DNA of 64,000 nucleotides from Craspedostauros australis. Lineage: Eukaryota > Bacillariophyta > Bacillariophyceae > Mastogloiales > Achnanthaceae. This document shows positions 30,677 to 40,618 of the stretch, in pieces. Positions within the stretch are counted from its first letter, which is position 1; each line of letters opens with the position of its first letter. The DNA lies in the NCBI GenBank assembly GCA_026770025.1, contig JAMXDE010000028.1:62001-126000 (forward strand), read 5' to 3'. A program made the position numbers and the translations under genes. The notes under the pieces were generated by a model, which searched no databases, was not told where the DNA came from, and saw only the letters and a list, made by a program, of their open reading frames with translations.

Positions 30677-33127
30677 CTAGCTGATGTTCTCATCCATAAA
30701 TCTGAGAAACCGATCCGCGTACTCCTCCGGCGCCACACAGCTGACGGCGTTGATGTCTTGGCCTATCCATCCCTTGAGCTTGCGTTCCCAGACTTTTCTC
30801 GTCGACCACGGCTGCAGGAAGTCGATCAGTCCCATGAAGTACACCGCGCGTTGCCCACGCCGCGTTCCGTGCAGGGTGGCCAACGACCCTCCATCGACGA
30901 CACACCGATCGGCGCCGTAGTATGGCATTGGCAGCGTGAGGATGGACGACACGGTGCGCCGGGCCCGTTGCCAGATTTTCCGCGACAAATAGACCGTCGG
31001 CGAAAGCAGCAGACGGACTGGGGTCGCCAGCGCCATGAACAGCTCCGTATCCACCTTCCGTTTACCCCGCATACGCGCCAGGCTAATAGACGCTGCATCC
31101 GCGAGCACCAGCGCCCCCTGATTCTGCTGGGTGACATCCAGTGCGCGTTGCTCCGTCGCATCCAATCTCAGCAGGTGCTCATCCATGAGCACCACGCCGA
31201 CGAGCAAGCTGTAATCCATGACCTGGCAGTCGACCAGTAGCTTGACATCCTGTCGCAACTGCGACAACAGCGCCGCCTTGGCCGTAGCGCCAATGTGGAA
31301 GCCATACGACGGTTGTTGTGAATGTGTGTGCATCGTGGTGTGTCTGCCTCTTCCCACAGCCTTGACCAAGTTCACCTCTCTGGCGAGATCGAGATCCTTG
31401 AGCACGGCGTTCCTTCCCTTCTTTTGCTTTTCCTCCTCGGAAACCTCGCGTCCCACTGTCGATCCCTTGAGATCATATCGCTCCGCAACGAACTTGGATG
31501 CCTCTGCGGGGAAAACGGAGTTCATGACCACGATGGTTTGCTGCGTGCCGCCGTCCATTTGGATGGAGTACATGCCGCAGAATCGCGTGAGCAACGAACT
31601 GCGTCCAAATCGTTTCATGTGCGTGCGGTACTTCGGCAGCATGCGAAGCAAGGCCCCAACTTCCTCCTTCTTGATTGTCTTGATCATGTAAGCACCGTCG
31701 CGAGTGAAGAAGAAAACGCCGCCAGCTCGTGCCGCGCCCTTGGAATTGCTCTGGAATGAAACGAATGCATCGGACGACATGGAGAAGTTGTAATCGATGT
31801 CCCGAATCCCGAACAGATTGCGCAGGAATTGGAATGTCTTGGGTGCGTATGCGGATATGGTGTATGTCGTGTCCTCATTGGTGACTGAGGAATTGAAGCT
31901 GAGTTGGATTTGGCGCATGAGATTGTAGTCGCTGTCTGTTTCGCATGGTACGAGTACAAGTACAAGTACAAGTACAAGTATGGCGTCGTCGTCGTTCATC
32001 ATCGTAGTGGCGCGATCATTGATTGATTGTTGACGGCATTGTTGACGGCATTATTGGTGACATTATTGACGCATGGATGAGTGGACGCACGGATAAGTGA
32101 TTGCATGAGTCAGCCAAAGGGGTTGTGGAGGGTTGACATTGCAAGCGGTGAGACGCGGGAAGACAGAGGAGGGAAGAGGAAGAAGCAGATACAGGAGGCG
32201 ACGCAGAGATCAAGTGGATGTGTCAGGCCCAAACCCAGGTATGAGTATGCATGCATGTGCGCAGCTGCTTTCTTACTCACCTGAACCATCCAGATCAAGA
32301 CCACTCGCTTCGCTTGTTGCGTTGGTGGGCACCATGCGTTTGCCTTGGGCCTTGTACCATGCCCATTTCGTCCAGTACGAAACGACCTTTGGCGATTCCT
32401 GCACGAAATGGCTCGTGGCCCCCCAGGTCGGTTGAGCAGCCTGCTTGAATGCCGATCCCAAATGTCGCCAACCTCTACCGTCAGGGTTGTTGCCTCTGTC
32501 GCTGCTGGCCGCGTGACTGCTGGAATCAGCGGAGCCTTTGACATCGTCCGCATTCCCATCCCCACCTTCGTCTGCGGCCGCCATGTCCCTGTCGGCATCC
32601 TCCAGAAACTGATTCACCTGCGCGTCGAGGAATGCGTCCAGACTGCTCTTCTCGGCATCAAATGGAACAACCGAATCGTTCGGACTGGTGTCTTCCTGCT
32701 GTGCCGAAGTTGCGCTATCTCCGGCCTTGCGTCCTGTCGCGGAAGATGACGACGCGGCTGGATCTTCGAGGAAAGGCCGTGGGTACAACGAATAGGGCTC
32801 TCTGATCGTCGCCTTCTTGCTGCTGCTGCCGCTGCTGCCTCCTGCTTGCTTTTCATCGGCATCACCCACCAAGAAGGTCGACGAAGCGTCGCGAATGGTG
32901 ACATTGGCATCATATATTGCGCCATCGGTCATGGAAAGCCACACCGCATGACGGAACATTTCGGAGAGCTCGAAGAGCGACGTCGATCTGTTCTGGATCA
33001 AGGGGCCGTCCATCACGCCGATCGCATCATGCTGCAGGAGGTACAGTCCGCGGGAGGACGCCTGCAACGTGGCTATGATGGAGGCCGCGAAGGCCACGGT
33101 CTTCAGCGCGGCATCGGCCCACAGCAT
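30677..33127 (-). CDS. Phosphatidylinositol phosphate kinase with a novel N-terminal region
   Basis: Two exons: 33127-32281 and 31935-30677, joined in phase 1 (donor TCAG|GTGAGT, acceptor GAAACAG|AC), 701 residues. Residues about 283-701 are a PIPK catalytic domain: FLRNLFGIRDIDYNFS, a Gly-rich loop (ARAGGVFFFT), ATP-binding Lys in MIKTIKKEE, YDLKGSTVGR, MDYSLLVGVVL and GLIDFLQPWSTRKVWERK, which carries the conserved Asp of the metal site. Such kinases phosphorylate PI4P or PI5P to PI(4,5)P2 at membranes. Residues 1-282 match no family I know: a hydrophobic/Ala-rich start, then an acidic Ser-rich linker, ending in a Trp-rich stretch (VSYWTKWAWYKAQ). In stramenopiles some PIPKs carry seven-helix receptor domains; I see no such domain here. 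Substrate specificity (type I or II) is not assigned. Confidence 0.88.
31953..31980. repeat. 6-bp tandem repeat (GTACAA)n in PIPK intron
   Basis: Just over four perfect units inside the intron, close to the acceptor site. Confidence 0.85.
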
Positions 33128-33859
33128 CGTGCTCGTGCGAGTGGCTCTTGCTTGTGGCCTTGCTTGTAGCCTTGCTTGTGGTCCGCAGTGCGCAATTGCA
33201 AAGTAAGGGGAGCAACCACGTCTGTTACTCTGGAGTATAATGGAATACGATTTATTACAATATGATCAATGTACTAGAATATGTGGTACGGGTACTCCAG
33301 CGTGGGCGCAAGGACGCTCCGTTGGCGAAGCGTTGTGCCATTGTCGGTTGGTGTTTGCGTTGGCGTGGACAAAGATCCGGCCGCGATTGTGTGAGAATCC
33401 TCTTGGTCTGCCCTTCGTTCCGTGGGGATTGGTTGACGTGTCGATACCATCCCAGACTACTCGTCAGCGATCCATACAAGTCGCTCGCATTATACATACT
33501 CTGGAGATGTATTATAGAATATCATACAAGCATTCCGTCTCTCTCTCTCTCTCTCTTTCGAAGCAAGAGCAATGGAGAGGAATAGTGTTTGTAGTTTCAA
33601 ATGCAAACTGAGAGCACAATTGCAAAGAGTATTGGCACAGCAGAGCAAAGTACGATTGCAGACATAGCACTCACATCCGCAAACCTTCGCAGCGGAAGAT
33701 GCACATGTAACGGCGACAGGTTTGGAAAGAATCGAACAAGAACTGTCTGAACGAGTCTTGCTCTCTGTGTGTGTCTGTCTGTCTGAAATACGATCGTACT
33801 GTATGACCAACTGTACTAATAATAGCATCCGGGCACCCCTAGTTGACGAACCAACGACA
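33128..33859. other. Intergenic region upstream of the PIPK gene
   Basis: About 730 bp between the PIPK start and the stop of the GT8-like gene, both on the minus strand. It contains a short CTTGCTTGTGGC-type repeat just upstream of the PIPK ATG (33147-33183) and a CT tract at 33538-33558. No gene seen. Confidence 0.5.
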
Positions 33860-35553
33860 TCATCTCATTCCGAACATCGCGGCCACCTGCGATCCCGCAT
33901 CCATGTGCGTCTGCTGATCTTGATATTGCGCCTGCGCCTGCACCATGGCTTCCTTGCTCGGTACACCTTGCGATCGCAGTTCCTTGAACCGCCGAGAGAT
34001 GAGTTTGTGCAGTCGTTTGGGATCGTTGGGCGCTGCGGACGTCGGCGCTGCGGTCTGGGCTTGTCTCTTTCGATCTTGCTGCTGCTGCTGCTGTTGCTGC
34101 TGCGCCATCTTGCGCTCGTCGTCCTTGCGTTCTTTGATGACACGGGCTTGGTAGTTCATGGATTTCCGGTTCCAGGTTCTCCAAAGCGCAGTCAGCGGAT
34201 GCACCTTCTGAGGCCTGTCATCCTTTGCACCGCTCGGGATCTTCCATGGCTGTCCCATCCCGTTGTAGTTGGAGTACTGAATGATGCACAGTTTGGACGC
34301 AACATGTACCTCCCAAAATGATGCCATCGCGTTGGTGTCGTCGCCATCCCCAGCATCAACTGCTGCATTCCTTGCCGCCAAATCATACAGCATCGTCTGC
34401 GCATTGTACTCGACGCCCAGCCGTGCCATCGGTGGCATGTCGCGGAACCAGTTCGGAAAGTAGGCATTCAAATAACCACCAACGCAACCATCGTGCGACA
34501 CAAGCTCGCCTCGCTGAGCGATCAATGCGGCATGCGTCTGATCGTCGGGCCGAATGACCATCACGCCACAGTTGAACTTGTCGGGTGGCACGATGTCCGG
34601 TGCGGCTGCGATCAATGCATCGCTGATCGTGTACACCTTGCCCAGATCCAGGAGATCGTGCACGTCCTTGACAACCAAGCAGTTGACCCCGATGTACACC
34701 ACCGTGTCGTACTCGCATAGTCCAAACACATTGATCAAGGTCAGGTCGCCGACGCCACTTTCGCCTCCTGCTTGCGATGATGCAGCAGGATGGATCTGGT
34801 GTTGCTTCGAGTTGGACGGAAAACCGTGGGTTGGGACTGGAGTGACGCGGGTGCAGAAATCGGGGATCAAGGCATCCTCTATCCGCTGAATCGAGACATT
34901 GGGAGTCGCGAGGACCACCAGCTCGGGCGGATACTTGGGAATTGACTTGTTGTTTTTCTTCGAATAAACGATGCAATGGATGGAATGGCAACAACCGGGT
35001 GTCGCATGGTGAAAGTGTAAAATATTATATGTTGGAGTTCATGGAGGAGGCAGCGCGAGTGAGCAGGCTGGTTGGTGTAGCAAATATACTAGCGTGGCTG
35101 CATGGTATCCTCTTCATCTGGTGGATAATCGTCCAACCACACGAGCAAGCAGTGTGTGATAGAGGCGATGCAAACCTCGCCACAGGTATCATGGTGCCAG
35201 GAAGCATTGGGACGACCTCCACCATGGCGACACGGCGCTGCGAGTTTTCGCCGCCGCCCTGATCCTGCAGAAGCCGGTGGAAGTTTCGTCCGCTTCCACC
35301 GAAACTGGGGAAGAGCAAACAAAAGCAACTCTCAGCACGAATCCCCACATCCAACAATACGAACACTCATCCACACGAGAGTGATTGAACGGACCTTGAT
35401 TGAGTACATCAACGTCTGCGCTCCGGCGAGCTGGTCGTCAGAGGTAATCAACGTAACGATGGCATCCGGTCTTGGGGGGAAGACAGGCACGGCCGTGGCA
35501 ACCTTCACGACATCATCCGCTGCACCAACTGGCGTGGCTTCGACCAGCTCCAT
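33860..35553 (-). CDS. GT8 (glycogenin-like) glycosyltransferase family protein lacking DxD
   Basis: Two exons: 35553-35395 and 34945-33860, phase 0 (donor ATCAAG|GTCCGT, acceptor AACAAG|TCA), 414 residues from an ATG at 35553. The fold start is clear: AIVTLITSDDQLAGAQTLMY continues after the junction as SIPKYPPELVVLATPNVS. Later marks are KFNCGVMVIRPDDQTH and DGCVGGYLNAYFPNWF, as in glycogenin-type GT8. The strand that normally reads VVYLDADTLV here reads VVYIGVNCLV, so the metal-binding DxD is absent. The C-terminal 130 residues are a charged, polyglutamine-containing coiled-coil-like tail. A minus-strand frame at about 35938-35560 encodes a good signal anchor (WWVLTLVVASWICVA) in another frame and may be a further exon; I found no donor to join it. 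Confidence 0.75.
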
Positions 35554-36836
35554 TCTTGGGCGCTTCTTGCCAAGCAAACAACGCTGCACGTGGCCGTGAT
35601 TCCTCCTTTGAGAGCACTCCTATGGGGGCTGTGCGTCGGTGCACGATGCTCTCTGTTCCTGTGAGTGTCTTTGTGAGCCTCTCTCTGGGCAATGGGCTGG
35701 CAGGTGATGCTCGCATGGAGATGGCGCCACACATGATGGATGACTTCTTGGTCAACAGAACAGCGCCGGAGGCAACACAGATCCAAGAGGCAACCACCAG
35801 CGTCAACACCCACCAAGACCAATCCCACAAAAGGATTCTCGTTCGCTCCACGGCGTGGTACCACAATAACAGCCTATCTATCGAGGTACCAAACACGATG
35901 TATATTGTTGTCAGGAAGGTATCTTCAAGTCGACCCATTGGAGCAAAATGAGCATTGGAAGTATTCAGCCATGAAGGAGATCATGTTCATTTTGAACGGA
36001 TAATCCATCTCACATTTTGGACGGGTGGGACCACAAATGGTCTCACACATTTGCGCACGGAAACAGCCACACAAGCAGAACCGCACACTTTCGTTGGGAG
36101 TGCAGTCCTGGGAAAAAATGGCAACAGCAACCGTGCCTTGTTGACGACACCCAAGGCCATGGTCTGGTTGTACCAGACTGTGCTGTGCCAGTACATGCCA
36201 GTTCACACCAGCCCAGAACTGTGTGGGTGGCATCTTTTCAAATTCCGTTGCTGGGTCAATCACATCACAAGTGTTCACGTGTGTGTGTGTGTGCCAACAG
36301 AATCCGACACTCTCACGATTGCACTTGTCGTTGCAACGGCGCCTCCACCTCCAGCTCCACCTCCAATGATCATCACACAAGCAAAGCATCACACAAGCAA
36401 AGCATCACGAGGCACTCGAGCAACGTCCCGCGGGAAATCAAGACGGCAAGTAAGTAAGTAAGCCAGCAAGCATCCAAACTGACCGACAGGCTTGGCATTG
36501 AGTGATCCGATAGACTTCGCATTCGTATCAAATCACACACATTCACCACAGCAAGCGCTCCTCCTCTCGCACTAATGTACGATTCGGCACACATCTTCAG
36601 AACACATCTTCAGAACACATCTTCAGAACACATCTTCAGAGCAGGCACCAAGTTCATCTTCGACCATTTCAAACGAAAGCTGATCGACATCTCTTCATAA
36701 ATCGGCTGCAAAGCACAGCAAAGCGAGGAGACCAACATCATCTCATACACGAACAACGTGAACAACAACAACAACACCAACACCATTGCACAGCTCGTAT
36801 ATCATTGCGCCCCGTCGGCAACAGCTCATTACCACC
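35554..36836. other. Divergent region between GT8-like and metalloprotease genes
   Basis: About 1.28 kb. The minus strand at 35560-35860 may hold an upstream exon of the GT8-like gene with a signal anchor. Repeats: GTGTGTGTGTG at 36279-36291, GCAAAGCATCACACAA near 36380-36405, and the 13-bp array at 36589-36640. Otherwise no supported gene. Confidence 0.5.
36589..36640. repeat. 13-bp tandem repeat, four perfect copies
   Basis: The unit ACACATCTTCAGA is repeated four times without a mismatch, about 200 bp upstream of the metalloprotease start, so within its promoter or leader. Confidence 0.92.
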
Positions 36837-39455
36837 ATGTCATCACCGGCAGAACCTCTCTCCTCGCCCACAGCATCGGAGGGTCACCCCATCGCAAAAG
36901 CAACAGCGGAGGCTGCCCCACGCCTCTCCGCAATGAAGCATGCCGACGCATCTCCTCTCGCCTCACCAAGCGCCCCACCTGCGCCCATCGCATCATCTGC
37001 GATTACACCAATCGTCACGGCTGCTGGAGCGGCAGAACCCGCCAAGCCGCCACGCCGTGGCCGATCCCGATCCGCTAAGCCGCCGCGTCGACCTTCCTCG
37101 ACGAAGAGCCTGAAGGCGCACAAGGAAACAGTGTCCCGCAACGATCCTAACAGCAACGATGCAACGCACAAGCGCGCCCAGAGCGTGCCGCCCTCACCGG
37201 AAAAAGCCAAGAGCAAGAGATCTTCGTCTCAGTCATCAAGTTCTGGACTACCACCACCGGTACCACCTTCGTCTTCGTCTTCATCAACATCGGCAGCTGC
37301 ATCGCAATCGTTGCAGTTGCTGCAGGCCCCACGACCAAAGAAGGTGCGATCCTCTTCAGCCTCATCCTCCGGACGCCTCAAGGTGTCCACATCAGGAACA
37401 TCTGCAAAGAGTTTGATCCAACGTGCGCCATCTTCAACTCGCTCCATCTCATCGGCACGCACCAGCAAGACCCGCACGTCCAAGACCTCCAAGGGCGAAC
37501 GCAGGACCAAGAGCAGGACCAAGAGCAGGACCAAGCGTACCAAATCCGTCAACAGCGTCCCCACCAAGATGGAGCCAAGCACGGAGGTGTTCGAGAAGGT
37601 GATGAAGGAGCTCAACCGAGAGCGCAACGAACGCCAAGGCTTGGAGGCCAAAGTCCGTGCCCTTGAACAGCGGGTTCAGAGTCAGCTAGCCAAGAAGAGC
37701 CAGGATGTTGGCACCATTCAAAACGACAACGGTGCAAATCCGTACTTCGATTTCGAAGGTGGCCTCGTGCGTGCCAAGATGATCCCAAGCAAGCAAGATG
37801 CCGGCAGCGTCCGAAGCGTCCACAGCGCACGGAGCTCTAAAAGCCATCGCTCAGGCAGCCGACCGCCACTGCGTCGATCCTCTATGTCCACTCCCACATC
37901 GCAACATGGCGCGGTACCAACCATCGTATCTGCAAGGGCCAGAGCCAGGAGCCGATCTCGCAGCCGCCCGCCGCTCACATGCGCCAACAGTGTAGCACGC
38001 GGGCGATCCACAAGCCGCTCCCGAAGCAAGGCACCCACCAAGCGCGCCATGTCCGCCAATGCCAATGCGAATCAAGGTCACGGTCGCGCATCGACATGGT
38101 TAGAACGCCGCCCGTCGCTGTCCGCCGAAGCCGTCACCCCAATCAAGCGCAACAATTCTGCAATCCCCACGTCGAACTTGCTGAATGGAGACGAATCCTA
38201 CAGCTGGGTCTGCGACGACTGCACTTTCATCAACAATGCCGAGAACCACCCCACTAGGACCCGGTGCTGCGAGGCGTGCGGCGCGATCCGCAGTTTCGAC
38301 ATCGCATCATCGCTGAGCTTCGAAACGTTGGATACGCTGCGAGCCTCCTCATCGTACACCCACACGGACAACGGCATGGACCCTGAGGCTGGGCGAAAGC
38401 ACGGTGCGCCGAACAAAGCCAAGAAGCGAAAGAAGCAACGCCGCGACGATCGAAAGCAATGCTGCGCCGACTGGTGTCGACGCATCGCATGCATCATCAT
38501 CCTTGCACTGGCCATCTACGGAGTCTGGGTGTGGGCGGAGAAGCCGTACGCCGACGAGCTCGACGATGCCTACGACGATGCGAGCGATTCCATCGGCGAC
38601 TTTCGAGAGTGGATCGATGGGTGGCGCGAGGATCCATTCGAGGGCATCAACGTGACTACGATCTGGGACAACGGCGTCGGCAAACACGGGTTGAGCCTGG
38701 AGATCCAGAACGCCCTCGACAGCACGTGGCAGAAAGAGTTCTACACGGCCATCGATGAGTGGGACAAGGGCGACCCTGACGCCCTCTCCCTGCGCACCAA
38801 GCGAGTGGACGTCGAGAAGGCGTGCTCCCACGTTGGCGGCGCGATGAAGGTGTGCAACGGCAACTACGGCAAGACAGGATGGCTTGGCATCAACGAGCTC
38901 CACGTGAAAAGACGTGGCATCATCCAAAGCAGCACCGCCAAGCTCAACGAGCACTATCTGTCCACGGGCGACGCTGCTCGGCAGTACACCATGTGCCATG
39001 AGGTCGGGCATGGCTTCGGTCTGCCGCACACCGACGAAGACTTCCGCAACAAGGATACGGGCAACTGCCTCGACTATTCGTCACATCCGGAGAACAACCT
39101 CCATCCGGGCAAGGTCAACTATGACAAGCTGCTGGACATCTACGGTCCCATCGGCACCAGACGCAGCCTCAGATCGAGACGCAGCGCTGCCCCCGGCGTC
39201 ATGCATGTCGAAGTTGAGGAGAGGGATACGGATCAAGATCAGTCCATTTCATCTGATGACGAATACAAGGCCGCCATGGATGCCCTCCACACCCAGGTCC
39301 AGAATGATGGTTCGGAGGAAGCCGACGCACGTTGGCAGACGATCCACTCCCACCGCAGAGGTCGAGCCTATTCCACAGTCCTTTCGAGCGGAGACAGAAT
39401 CATTGTGAGCTTCCTGCTTGCCGAATCTGAGGAGGAACAACACAATCGCTGTTGA
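36837..39455 (+). CDS. Membrane-anchored RanBP2 zinc finger / matrixin-like metalloprotease
   Basis: Single exon, 872 residues, ATG at 36837 in a CACC context. Residues 1-450 are Ser/Pro/Arg-rich and disordered, with SRSRS-type repeats and a short coiled coil near 250-285. A RanBP2-type zinc finger follows at about 456-485: WVCDDCTFINN ... CCEACGAIR. One membrane segment is at about 550-570 (RIACIIILALAIYGVWVWA). The rest should be luminal or extracellular: a metzincin-like catalytic domain with HEVGHGFGLPH near residue 722 (three zinc-binding His and the catalytic Glu), followed by NCLDYSSHPENN, where a Met-turn would be expected but I see no obvious Met. Topology is type II, so the zinc finger would face the cytosol. 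RanBP2 fingers bind ubiquitin or RNA; the protease substrate is unknown. It is divergent from the GT8-like gene. Confidence 0.85.
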   Translation: MSSPAEPLSSPTASEGHPIAKATAEAAPRLSAMKHADASPLASPSAPPAPIASSAITPIVTAAGAAEPAKPPRRGRSRSAKPPRRPSSTKSLKAHKETVSRNDPNSNDATHKRAQSVPPSPEKAKSKRSSSQSSSSGLPPPVPPSSSSSSTSAAASQSLQLLQAPRPKKVRSSSASSSGRLKVSTSGTSAKSLIQRAPSSTRSISSARTSKTRTSKTSKGERRTKSRTKSRTKRTKSVNSVPTKMEPSTEVFEKVMKELNRERNERQGLEAKVRALEQRVQSQLAKKSQDVGTIQNDNGANPYFDFEGGLVRAKMIPSKQDAGSVRSVHSARSSKSHRSGSRPPLRRSSMSTPTSQHGAVPTIVSARARARSRSRSRPPLTCANSVARGRSTSRSRSKAPTKRAMSANANANQGHGRASTWLERRPSLSAEAVTPIKRNNSAIPTSNLLNGDESYSWVCDDCTFINNAENHPTRTRCCEACGAIRSFDIASSLSFETLDTLRASSSYTHTDNGMDPEAGRKHGAPNKAKKRKKQRRDDRKQCCADWCRRIACIIILALAIYGVWVWAEKPYADELDDAYDDASDSIGDFREWIDGWREDPFEGINVTTIWDNGVGKHGLSLEIQNALDSTWQKEFYTAIDEWDKGDPDALSLRTKRVDVEKACSHVGGAMKVCNGNYGKTGWLGINELHVKRRGIIQSSTAKLNEHYLSTGDAARQYTMCHEVGHGFGLPHTDEDFRNKDTGNCLDYSSHPENNLHPGKVNYDKLLDIYGPIGTRRSLRSRRSAAPGVMHVEVEERDTDQDQSISSDDEYKAAMDALHTQVQNDGSEEADARWQTIHSHRRGRAYSTVLSSGDRIIVSFLLAESEEEQHNRC

Positions 39456-40618
39456 CGAGGTGCCTCGCTATGTTGCCGCAGTTCGTGCGATTTCCATGTC
39501 AACAAGTAGTATCGGGAGAGTATGGTACTATACCATACGAGTACGTACCACAGCTCGTGCATGTACAAGCACTCGCACTTGTACTCATACTCATACTCTC
39601 ACCTTCATATAACATCATGTTTAAGGCAGAGTCTTTGAAAACACGCTCTACAGGAATCTCATGAAGCCCAGTGTAGTAGCGGCTATTGTCGCTGCATCCG
39701 TGGATAGTTGGCTGAAGGGCTGAACTGCGGTGCTGTATTAGTTCAATCTATTGTATGTATGCAGATACCGACAACTCTTGACTCAATCTTGCACAGCTTC
39801 TTGTACATAATCACCAGCATGTAAGTATGGTGTGTACTCGCATGTATAATATTATATAATAGTAGTGTATCCAATTGCAGGACAGTTTATCCTCTACTCT
39901 CGTCTGCGAGGCTACACGGATGGACTTCTGTAGTGGTAGCCGCGTGTTGCGCGTAGTAGTGTTGTGTCGGATTCCATTTTTGGCAGTTCGGAATTTGGGG
40001 AGTGCGACGCGCAAGGGAGAAACGTGTCATGTTGAAGCCAGTGGCACAAAGGACGTGGGTGTGACAAGCTGACAGCGGAGCGCTGAACAAAATCGTTGGT
40101 TTTGGTTGGCTGTTGCTGGATGCGAACAGATGGTCGTTCGGCTCGGAACCCATTCGCGAAGTGATGTGGCCCGCACCATCCAGTATTGCAGATTGGCTTT
40201 GCATTTGTGCAGCACAACAGCACATTGTGTCCAATGACTTTTGGTGTTGTGCATGCACAATGAACACAAGGCAACAGCGTCGGACAGCAAGGCTCCGAGA
40301 CGCAGAGCGGAACAGGACACAGTGTTCGTATCCACACAGGCCACCACAACTTTTGCAACAAGCGGAAGGAAGTGCACACGCTGCAGGCACCAACACCAAC
40401 ATCAACACTGCCCGTGAATGGCAACGCAATGTTCCATGGCACAACAGACGCAGATACAGATACAGTGACTCGACCGCATCCTCGTCCACGGACTTGCACA
40501 CGTGCATACCAACTCAACGGCAACAGGGGCAGCAGTTGGGCACACCAGTTCGGGGCATCCCACTCATACTCTGTGCCCTAGGCACCAACATCTGGAGCGA
40601 AGGAGGTTGCCTGTGGTG
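39456..40618. other. Intergenic region upstream of Cys/His-domain gene A
   Basis: About 1.16 kb between two plus-strand genes. Repeated ACTCATACTCATACTC lies near 39578-39600. Open frames on both strands at 39875-40610 overlap one another and lack domains, so none is called. Confidence 0.5.

Noticed and set aside
33128-33215. Upstream exon of the PIPK gene containing TSKATSKATSK
   Set aside because: The frame differs from the PIPK start and derives from a short local repeat; no splice join found.
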